This document shows, in pieces, positions 55,268-64,000 of a DNA stretch of 64,000 bases. The stretch is from contig OX463841.1 in NCBI GenBank assembly GCA_949825065.1, forward strand, positions 19,662,479-19,726,478, read 5' to 3'. The number at the start of each line of letters is the position of its first letter. Positions within the stretch are counted from its first letter, which is position 1. The DNA is from Odontocerum albicorne (lineage: Eukaryota; Arthropoda; Insecta; Trichoptera; Odontoceridae). The translations under genes and the position numbers were made by a program. Under the pieces are notes generated by a model. That model did not search any database and was not told where the DNA came from. It saw only the letters and a program-made list of their open reading frames with translations.

Positions 55268-57098
55268 CGCCGCGCATATGAAATTATATGTATCGGGATG
55301 GATCCAGCCTAGTGCACGTCTTCAAAAGTGTCAGAGAACTGATAAGGTTGAACATGAACCTTGTATATAAAGGGAAAGAAATTACCATCTGTCGTCATTG
55401 TTTTATACTGATTGCGCATATTAAATTATATGTATCGGGATGCATCCAGCCTAGTGCACGTCTTCAAAAGTGTCAGAGAACTGATAAGGTTGAACATGAA
55501 CCTTGTATATAAAGGGAAAGAAATTACCATCTGTCGTCATTGTTTTATACTGATTGCGCATATTAAATTATATGTATCGGGATGCATCCAGCCTAGTGCA
55601 CGTCTTCAAAAGTGTCAGAGAACTGATAAGGTTGAACATGAACCTTGTATATAAAGAAGGACATTATTATAAAGGGGAAGAAATTACTATCTGTCGTCAT
55701 TGTTTTATACTAATTGCGCATATGAAATTATATGTATCGGGATGGATCCAGCCTAGTTCACGTCTTCAAAAGTGTCAGAGAACTGATAAGGTTGAACATG
55801 AACCTTGTATATAAAGATGGACATTATTATAAAGGGAAAGAAATTACCACCTGTCGTCATTGTTTTATACAAATTGCGTCTTCAAAAGTGTTAGAGAACT
55901 GATAAGGTTGAACATGAACCTTGTATATAAAGAAGGACATTATTATAAAGGGGAAGAAATTACCATCTGTCGTCATTGTTTTATACTAATTGCGCATATG
56001 AAATTATATGTATCGGGATGGATCCAGCCTAGTTCACGTCTTCAAAAGTGTCAGAGAACTGATAAGGTTGAACATGAACCTTGTATATAAAGATGGACAT
56101 TATTATAAAGGGAAATAAATTACCACCTGTCGTCATTGTTTTATACAAATTGCGCATATGAAATTATATGTATCGGGATGGATCCAGCCTAGTTCACGTC
56201 TTCAAAAGTGTCAGAGAACTGATAAGGTTGAACATGAACCTTGTATATAAAGATGGACATTATTATAAAGGGAAAGAAATTACCACCTGTCGTCATTGTT
56301 TTATACAAATTGCGTCTTCAAAAGTGTTAGAGAACTGATAAGGTTGAACATGAACCTTGTATATAAAGAAGGACATTATTATAAAGGGGAAGAAATTACC
56401 ATCTGTCGTCATTGTTTTATACTAATTGCGCATATGAAATTATATGTATCGGGATGGATCCAGCCTAGTTCACGTCTTCAAAAGTGTCAGAGAACTGATA
56501 AGGTTGAACATGAACCTTGTATATAAAGATGGACATTATTATAAAGGGAAATAAATTACCACCTGTCGTCATTGTTTTATACAAATTGCGCATATGAAAT
56601 TATATGTATCGGGATGGATCCAGCCTAGTTCACGTCTTCAAAAGTGTCAGAGAACTGATAAGGTTGAACATGAACCTTGTATATAAAGATGGACATTATT
56701 ATAAAGGGAAAGAAATTACCACCTGTCGTCATTGTTTTATACAAATTGCGTCTTCAAAAGTGTTAGAGAACTGATAAGGTTGAACATGAACCTTGTATAT
56801 AAAGAAGGACATTATTATAAAGGGGAAGAAATTACCATCTGTCGTCATTGTTTTATACTAATTGCGCATATGAAATTATATGTATCGGGATGGATCCAGC
56901 CTAGTTCACGTCTTCAAAAGTGTCAGAGAACTGATAAGGTTGAACATGAACCTTGTATATAAAGATGGACATTATTATAAAGGGAAAGAAATTACCACCT
57001 GTCGTCATTGTTTTATACAAATTGCGTCTTCAAAAGTGTTAGAGAACTGATAAGGTTGAACATGAACCTTGTATATAAAGAAGGACATTTTTATAAAG
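55268..57098. repeat. Complex tandem array with 436-bp higher-order unit
   Basis: Basic monomers carry catatgaaattatatgtatc, gggatggatccagcctag, gtcttcaaaagtgtcagaga and gttgaacatgaaccttgtat. Monomers are 142 bp at the left (55275, 55417, 55559) and 160 bp after a gaaggacattattataaa extension. Further right, monomers of 160, 160 and about 116 bp (the last with an internal deletion joining ttgc to gtcttc) form a 436-bp unit repeated about three times with near identity (period seen at 55860, 56296, 56732). The repeated 76-codon ORFs are by-products of the period. Confidence 0.95.
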
Positions 57099-57099
57099 G

Positions 57100-57785
57100 G
57101 AAGAATATAGCTATGCCATCTATGTAAATGTGTTTATATAAATATGAAGTTGAAACGCACAAATATGTGCACCCCGCCACAACAGAAGGTTTCTGAAACG
57201 CACAAATTTGTGCATCCCGCCCGCTGTGTGTTAATGATCAAGGTACTGCGGTGCAAAAGGCAACGGGAAATCACTCCACTATACTTCCAAGAACCCATTG
57301 GCGATCATAACCCTTGGGTTGGCGATCATAACACATTGATGGAACGATCAAAATTTAAAAAAATCACTTTCCTATATTGAAATTCAGACACCGGTTAGTT
57401 CACTTTCCTACAATATCATAACTGTTCTCATATATGAAGATGATTGAGAAGCTGATTTCAATTTCAACAAACAGGAAAATATCTGTGAAAATGGTTCTTG
57501 GAACCTATACACATGCACATATGTATGTTGTATTTATTTGCATAACAACATTGTTATGCAAATAAATACAACATTATTAATATACATATTACATTCTTTA
57601 ATATACATATATTAAAGAATGCAATAATTAAGAAGTTACATAGTTTTCCGTTAGTTGCGTCAGTTCGCTTGTCAACGCGGTTAATCATATTTTAATTGAT
57701 TTCTTTCTTCTAAGTAGAGCAATTTTGGCAACATGAATAATAACTATGATGACATATGTCAAAAAATGTAAAAAAGTATTTATCA
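57100..57785. other. No gene; two adjacent hairpins
   Basis: 57527-57572: 22-bp perfect arms (gttgtatttatttgcataac) with a 2-nt loop. 57592-57621: 13-bp arms (cattctttaatat). Also short repeats of cgcacaaat.tgtgca near 57157 and 57199. No ORF of note. Confidence 0.8.
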
Positions 57786-57787
57786 AG

Positions 57788-57992
57788 ATACGATGAACTT
57801 CGTGGCCTTGTTGTAAAACGACAGTCTTCCAAAGCGGGAATTGCGGGCTCGATTACCGTTGGAACCCATATTTTTTATAAAAGGATTTCAGATTGGTATT
57901 AACTCGTACTTATGGTTTTTTTAAATATTTCTCGTTGGTTGAAAGAGATTGGCATACAACGAAAGTGTAATGTACATAATTCAATACAATAC
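57788..57992 (+). mobile_element. tRNA-derived SINE
   Basis: gatgaacttcgtggccttgt (box A), gacagtcttccaaagcggg, box B gcgggctcgattaccgttgg, ggatttcagattggtattaa, ggttgaaagagattggcata and tail caacgaaagtgtaatgtac. A deletion has removed the usual cacatggcaataaaccc segment. Confidence 0.87.
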
Positions 57993-58271
57993 TTCAATAT
58001 TTGAGCTGGTAATACATGACCATAAAAAATATGCGAAATTGTACCATTTTCCAAATATATCAAGCTCATACTTTCATACTTTTTTAGTGTGCGATCTATC
58101 AGTAAAATGTATGTTGCTAAAAATACTAGAACTTGATAAATTCTAACCTTTTAGACGGTTAAAACTTATATCGCTTCACAAAAAAATGTCAATAAAGTTG
58201 TTAATATTCAATAATGAGCATATCTTCGTTCTCCAGATTCCTTTTAAAAACTAAAAGAATTCAATAGTAGA

Positions 58272-58490
58272 CAGATAATAACTAAACATTTAGAATAACA
58301 AATAACAATTCATAAACAGATAATAACTAAACATTTAGAAAAACAAATAACAATTCATAAACAGATAATAACTAAACATTTAGAATAACAAATAACAATT
58401 CATAAACAGATAGTAACTAAACATTTAGAATAACAAATAACAATTCATAAACAGATAAAACCTAACCATTTAGAAAAACAAATAACAATA
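58272..58490. repeat. 45-bp tandem repeat, about 5 copies
   Basis: cagataataactaaacattt plus agaataacaaataacaattc recur about every 45 bp. The last unit is diverged (ataaaacctaaccattt). Confidence 0.92.
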
Positions 58491-58494
58491 TATT

Positions 58495-60010
58495 CGATTC
58501 TCGATAATGTTTTATTTATCTAGCAGTGAGTATTTGATATGATTCATAACATAGTCCCAATGGGTGAGTTGTTGTTAGTGCGGTCATGAAGTTCTCCATA
58601 ACTCTTGGATCTTTATATTTTTGTAGTAACGACATACTATATAACATTTAAGGGTTGATTCGATTATGTTTCATACGAAAACAAGAGCTAATCAACGAAA
58701 CTTAATGTCGGTTTAAAATTCAGCCCTCCAAAATATATAAAGATGGCTACTTTTGTTTCTGTAAAAAGATTCGTTGTTTAGCAACGTTCTTTAAATTCTT
58801 ACTTATTTTATCTGTGTAAGGACTACTCCTGGTATTTGTGCAATAAAGTATTTTGGTTACCGTTTGATCAGCATCGTGCATCTAATTGTATAAAATTATT
58901 CATAGCCGAAATAGCTGGGAAATGATAAATGTTAAGGTTATATAGTATACAGTGATTCCTAGAAACATTACCATATTATTTATAAATATACTCGTAATTC
59001 TGAAATGAAGTAATCATCTTCCAACAATTTAAATAAACAATATTAAAGATGGTTGTTGTCAGAAATGTAAATATGATATTCAATTACTTCCGCAAAATAC
59101 GTACTCTTTATTTTGTTTAGTAAAAAATGTTTGTTTTATTTTTTCTTTCAAGATACGAGTAATGTATTCACTTCAAAACGATATAAGTATTCTCCATAAA
59201 ATTCCTGTGTATGACCTTATTCCAATAGCCATTAATAAAAGTATGTCTGATTGACAAAATAAATGGGACTCTGAATCGAGAACAAAGGGAAAATACTATA
59301 AAACGTTGCTACCGAAAGTACAGTCTAGCCCTTCGTTTAGGTATACGCAGTAGCCCCCTGAATGTGTTCCAAGCTTCCCCGTGAATGGCGAAATCCGTGG
59401 ACGAAAACGAACCCCTTCTAAATTACTAAGCTTTTTCACGCTCCATTTGTGTAACTTTTGTAGTTTGAAGGGCAAGACCAAAACTTATACGAATTTCTTT
59501 TTCTTTTTTGAGTACGTTACGAATAGAATATTTGTTTTTATACATTCTAACAACGGCAGCGATTGTTTTCTTTTCGTACTAAGTCAAGAATGTTTAGCTT
59601 TTCACTTATTGTAAGCACTTAACGAGTATTTTTGCAGTTTTTGAGTCGACAGCATCTCTCGACTCGACAGCATCGCTAGTTTTGGAGGCATTATTACGAT
59701 AAATAAGAGTTATTTGAACACGAACACTGATGTATCGGAAATGGTACGATTACGACGAGATATGGAACACAACTTCATTACGTGGGTGACTTGAGATGAA
59801 TCTTGAAATCTATGGAAGGTCTGCCTTTCTCGTTGGTGACACTGATTCTAGATTCCAGACTTTTTTGTCAACCATGGATACGTGACCGCGGGTACAGATC
59901 CCACAGATATGGCCGGATGGTATTTATGTATGTGTATGAAGTAATGAAAATTAGACAATAGATATAAACTTAAAGGTCTATAGATATTTACACGTTAAAA
60001 TTTACAAACC
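58495..60010. other. No gene recognised
   Basis: Mostly AT-rich. The interval 59270-59420 is more balanced (gtagccccctgaatgtgttc) but encodes nothing recognisable. A short tcgacagcatc.ct duplication occurs at 59646 and 59665. Confidence 0.4.
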
Positions 60011-60014
60011 ATTC

Positions 60015-60365
60015 GTGACTCCAATCATGACTTATATAATATAGCCTAGAGCAGATACAACAAAAACCAAAAGTATGCTTAGACCTAAGGACATGAAAAC
60101 CCTCTGAGCTAGTGCAGGCAAAACACTTAGAGTTAGAAACTTCTGTATACGAGAAATATAGAATGTTAAGCAAAAACAATTAGGACCTCCGAAGATAATG
60201 GCGAGGCCATGTGGAAATGATGGACAACACAAGGGTTCCCTACGTGGTAATACCTAAAATACTCGTACCCGCTCTTCCTCCGCACGAAGACCTTAAAAAA
60301 TAGCAGGAGTCAACATCTCAAGAGCGGCAGTTCTGATGATAACAAAACATAGGTCTAACTTGTAA
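60015..60365 (+). mobile_element. LINE 3' fragment (same family as 19.5-20.4 kb)
   Basis: 60035-60150 aligns with 19470-19600 (gagcagatacaacaaaaacc, gtatacgagaaatatagaat). 60285-60345 aligns with 20300-20370 (gaagaccttaaaaaa, ggagtcaacatctcaagagc). The middle, including the zinc-knuckle region, is deleted. No ORF remains. Confidence 0.6.
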
Positions 60366-60369
60366 ACTA

Positions 60370-61425
60370 GATTTGCGTTAAGTCCCGGTCCCGTATTTTC
60401 ACGTGATCGATTCCAAAAAGGACATAACTGGTATGTAGTAAATATTTTTGTGAACAATTCAACCTTTAAACGATAGTCTCCTGATTTCTAACATGTACAA
60501 TTAATGCGCAGTGAAATATCAGATTTTGACATGTGAATCTGGAGACCAACTACAGTTTCCGGGTCCAAATAGAATAAGGAATTTGCAGGATCCTCTAAAC
60601 AGGTTGTCAAAGAACGCGTCTAAATATGTGTTAATATGTATTCTAAACACAAGAAGAGAAGTGAGACCCGGTACATATGTAAGGAGTGTGGAAAATGTTG
60701 GCAGAATTACTATACTAAACTAAAATACTAAAGAATTTTAAGCAAATATACAAAGTTCCCTTAAAATATTTCTAATATTTTCTTAGATATATCAACTTTA
60801 GTAAACCCTTAACATTAAACGGAATTCCTCGAAAACAAGCCGGGCACTAGAAAAGGTTGTCTTGATTTTGATCGAGTCTTACAGTGCTAAAAGAAAAAAG
60901 AAAAAGATGACGAAGTATTTTTTCACGTTTTTGCCAATATTAATTCTATTAATATTGCATTTTAATGCATTATTCGCTCGTGACTAGCTGAATAAAACAT
61001 TTTCAACGAGTACGGTCAATACATTCTATTGCTTTTTTAATTAAGACTACAAAAAATAGAATGGCCACGACTTGATGTTTTGTTGTTGTACCACTACTGG
61101 TCTAGTTTCATCTTCGTTCAAGTACTGAGTCCACTCTAATCAGAAGACGAGTCATTTGGGTCAAGGAAAAACCTCGAGGCAGTCAAAAAGCAAACTCTAG
61201 AAACGAGATGTACCTGATCGGTAATCTAATGTCCGCACTAAAAAGTAACCTGTTCTTAAAACACTGTCACATTATTTATTGTAGTTAATAACTGACAGTA
61301 ACGCAAAATTATATACTATTGCTATTTGTATTGTTAAAGAATTCTTATTTATAAAAAAAATTATAATATTACCCATTCACTACTTTGATACCTGTGTCGA
61401 GTTCCATTTATGATATGTTAAATAT
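60370..61425. other. No gene recognised
   Basis: AT-rich with one 70-codon plus ORF at 60511 lacking family resemblance. Confidence 0.4.
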
Positions 61426-61427
61426 TT

Positions 61428-62055
61428 CATACATACATACATACCTTCACGCCGAGTCTCTATCTGGGTAGGTAGAGAGAATAGAGCACCCGAGTTTCAT
61501 CTCGCGATACCCATTTTTCGTCTCATCTTTATCCATACACATTCTCATACAGCTCCTACGGTTTCTACGACTTTTTACATTTCTTTCTTTCAAAACATTA
61601 TTCCCTTGATACAACCATGTTTTCCTTGGTCTTCCTCTACCGTGCCTTCCACTTACATTTATGTAAGCATATCTTTATTTATACCTTCTAAATGTCCACT
61701 CCGTGTCATAGTGCTCTACCTAATACATCATGATTAATATCACATTTATCCCTAATCAGTTCATGCCATATCCTGACATACATTTTCACCCATATATTCT
61801 TCTTAGTACATGCATTTTTACAGCACTTATTCGATTTCTTTCATTTTTTCCACGTCCACGCTTTACTCTCATATATTGGTACTAAAATACTGTTCTTGAC
61901 TATCATCTTAGCAATCTTTGATACTGTTTGATTCGAGAATATGTGTTTGAGTGCCGCATTCATTGACTCTGATTTCTTGATTCCTAACGCTGCACGTCTT
62001 TCAATATCCCTCATAACACTTCGATCATCTAAAAAAATACTATCCAAAATGATTC
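61428..62055 (-). pseudogene. RTE-clade LINE C-terminus and 3' end, minus strand
   Basis: Antisense tail acatacatacataccttcac, cgccgagtctctatctgggt and ggtagagagaatagagc. Further right the frame 62047-61841 reads MRDIERRAALGIKKSESMNA, ALKHIFSNQTVSKIAKM and NSILVPIYESKAWTW. This is the same conserved block as at 41.1 kb (ERRIATGNKVNG...VLVSTLTYESG). The segment between is frameshifted. 5'-truncated copy. Confidence 0.75.
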
Positions 62056-62111
62056 ACGACACGATACCAAATTAGGGTATCATTTGATATAGCTACACCC
62101 GTTTATGTAAA

Positions 62112-62240
62112 ATTGATTCTACGAGTAATACATTAAAATCTACTTGTACCATATAATAAATACATTAAAATCCACTTGTACCATATAATAAATACATTAA
62201 AATCCACTTGTACCATATAATAAACACATTAAAAAACTGT
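62112..62240. repeat. 32-33-bp tandem repeat, about 3.5 copies
   Basis: acattaaaatccacttgtac plus catataataaat, repeated from about 62130 with small differences. Confidence 0.88.
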
Positions 62241-62334
62241 GTATTTATTTATATTCTAAATAAATTATTGCAATTAAAACTGAGATATTGAACGTTGAAC
62301 GTTGAATTACGATAATAATAAAGTCAGTGGGGCA

Positions 62335-62425
62335 CTAAAATACATCCTCAAACCAAACAATAATAAGACCTGTCAAAAGATTGTTTACAGCAGCGTATTG
62401 GTGCCGACACTGATTGTATTATACA
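62335..62425 (+). pseudogene. RTE LINE fragment interrupted by SINE
   Basis: ggcactaaaatacatcctca...cagcagcgtattggtgccga encodes GALKYILKPNNNKTCQKIVY, then SSVLVPTLI. This is the same block as VNGVLNV...VLVSTLTYESG at 41.1 kb. After the SINE (62425-62635) the plus strand gives MYGSEIWTKK, exactly the continuation expected. The SINE therefore inserted into an RTE copy. Confidence 0.7.
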
Positions 62426-62635
62426 GTTTTACACTTTCTTTGTTTATAGTATAACCTCACGGGTGTATAGCCAAGTGGCAATTTCTTCCATCTAACCAGA
62501 AATATGTCAAAGGAACTTTGAGTGAAAACCGGACTAGAAACACTGCAATAATGAGCTCCAACAGGAATCAAACCCATAACCCCTGGGCTGGAAGATAGTC
62601 AGGCGTCTTACCAACTAGGCCACGGAGGTCAACAT
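62425..62635 (-). mobile_element. tRNA-derived SINE, full length, minus strand
   Basis: Tail complement (tacactttctttgtttatag), ccaagtggcaatttcttcc, ctttgagtgaaaaccggac, gctccaacaggaatcaaacc (box B complement) and head taccaactaggccacggagg. A 3-4-bp insertion (tagtc) lies in the anticodon-arm region. Confidence 0.9.
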
Positions 62636-62639
62636 TGAT

Positions 62640-63370
62640 GTATGGAAGTGAAATATGGACGAAGAAAATTAATGATAGGAGCCAAGATAATGCGATATGT
62701 CGATTTATGACAGAATAAGAAATATAGTTAATAAGAATGAATGAAAGACCGATGTGTTAAGTCGGGTAAAAAATCAGATGAATATTACATATAAACGTTA
62801 ATTTATTTTTGACACTATTTAGTGACAAAAATCACGTAAAACTGTCAATCTTGCATACCCTACGAATATTATTCTTATTTTTAATATCCGCTCCTAGAAT
62901 CCGATTAAATAATAAATATTTATGAATCATTGAATTTAAATCTAATAAAAATGTGTAATAAATTGCAATCAAATTAACTTCTATATCCGGTCGTTGGGTT
63001 ATTTGCATCAAGTTTTATGAAAATAATTATACATAAAAGTATGAATACATCTAAAGGCAGCACTTTCCCTTGACATATCACACATATAACTCATAGGCTA
63101 GATTCCCGTGTGACCGTATGTTATGCTACTGCCAGATTACTATACTTGAGTTAGACGGGGATCGACTTTTTAACACTGTTGTGTTCCACCTGCAGTCTGT
63201 GTTTTCCCTTAAATTTTCCGATACCAAAGCGATCAATTACTACTGTCAACAGACGTTTCGCTTGTAGATGATTATTTATCAAAGATTTATTATGATGAAC
63301 TTCAGAAAGGTCAAAATTAATCCAAGCTGGGAATTTGACAATTTGACTTCACACATTTTCATGTAAGCAT
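62640..63370. other. No gene recognised
   Basis: AT-rich up to the 38-bp array. The first 100 bp (gtatggaagtgaaatatgga, ggagccaagataatgcgat) resemble the RTE MYGSE..W region on the plus strand, perhaps the other half of a LINE split by the SINE (62340-62420 encodes a KTCQKIVYSSVLVPTL-like block). Confidence 0.45.
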
Positions 63371-63372
63371 GC

Positions 63373-63752
63373 GTAAGTCAGCATACAAACAAGCATGCAA
63401 TCTGACTGCCGTAAGTCAGCATACAAACAAGCATGCAATCTGACTGCCGTAAGTCAGCATACAAACAAGCATGCAATCTGACTGCCGTAAGTCAGCATAC
63501 AAACAAGCATGCAATCTGACTGCCGTAAGTCAGCATACAAACAAGCATGCAATCTGACTGCCGTAAGTCAGCATACAAACAAGCATGCAATCTGACTGCC
63601 GTAAGTCAGCATACAAACAAGCATGCAATCTGACTGCCGTAAGTCAGCATACAAACAAGCATGCAATCTGACTGCCGTAAGTCAGCATACAAACAAGCAT
63701 GCAATCTGACTGCCGTAAGTCAGCATACAAACAAGCATGCAATCTGACTGCC
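63373..63752. repeat. 38-bp tandem repeat, 10 copies
   Basis: Ten apparently identical units: gtaagtcagcatacaaacaa plus gcatgcaatctgactgcc. The unit contains gcatgc and near-palindromic agtcag/ctgact arms that could pair within a unit. Confidence 0.97.
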
Positions 63753-64000
63753 GTCAAATGGAAATCTGACCGTTCTCAAACTTATGATCACTCGATAGTT
63801 TTTTTCTTTTGGTTTTTGAAAAAAAAATGTTAAGATATAAATTGAACATATATAAAAAATTTATAAATTGTCCACTTTAGTACGATCATTATTATTAACC
63901 CACAATACGCATTTGTTCATGTTTGTATGAAATGATAGGCACTCTTGATCGAATCTAATTATCTGACATATTTTAGATGAAGACGCCTGTACGTGTTTTG

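Noticed and set aside
55288..56962. Series of 74-86-codon repeated ORFs as a tandem gene family
   Set aside because: They follow the repeat period exactly, overlap monomer boundaries and have no domain or conserved start.
63373..63752. CRISPR array
   Set aside because: The 38-bp units are directly abutting and identical, without variable spacers; the DNA is eukaryotic.

Overview
The window is A+T-rich nuclear DNA of an arthropod, most likely an insect. It is dominated by transposable elements and minisatellites. Evidence: degraded mariner, piggyBac, hAT, PIF/Harbinger, Helitron-like and RTE-type elements, one tRNA-derived SINE family in at least 17 copies on both strands, and no operons, ribosome-binding sites or long intact ORFs. 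The order cannot be fixed from sequence alone. The RTE 3' ends (catacatac microsatellite followed by a tcacgcc...ggtaggcagaga-type motif) resemble ends I associate with Lepidoptera and some other insects.

Layout. 1-6.1 kb: mostly unique AT-rich DNA, a 35-bp minisatellite and a palindromic element. 6.2-6.5 kb: a CpG-rich patch with a TATA box, the only promoter-like region seen. 6.9-13.8 kb: hAT, RTE, SINE, mariner and Helitron-like remnants. 13.8-15.5 kb: a complete 1310-bp mariner inside a 38-bp minisatellite. 15.9-24 kb: a 118-bp x5 array, SINEs, a Jockey/R1-like LINE tail, a second full-length but dead mariner and a 54-bp perfect palindrome. 24.2-27.7 kb: an RTE end split by a palindromic, hammerhead-like (possibly Penelope) unit, an RTE reverse-transcriptase pseudogene and a MITE. 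28-35 kb: SINEs, a 62-bp x17 array with higher-order structure, a LINE C-terminus and a 615-bp hAT. 35.5-43.1 kb: mariner and RTE remnants, a 428-bp hAT with perfect 8-bp target-site duplications (TSDs), an 85-bp x7 array, and a 916-bp Harbinger carrying both nuclease and MADF remnants. 45-51.8 kb: SINEs, two TA-flanked MITEs, a 111-bp frame-preserving repeat and the second copy of a short acidic ORF repeat. 53.2-57.1 kb: a piggyBac transposase gene with two in-frame stops, next to a 1.8-kb array with a 436-bp higher-order period. 57.5-64 kb: hairpins, SINEs, LINE fragments and three more minisatellites.

The coding regions do not form a pathway. All recognisable ones are transposase or reverse-transcriptase remnants, and each is broken. 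No convincing host gene, true tRNA, rRNA or CRISPR array was found. Most short ORFs are chance or repeat-generated. The candidates for something new are the hammerhead-like palindromic units, the tRNA-SINE family, the paired acidic ORF repeat, the piggyBac gene with all catalytic residues kept, and a dispersed 8-mer (TACGAGTA) that looks strongly over-represented.
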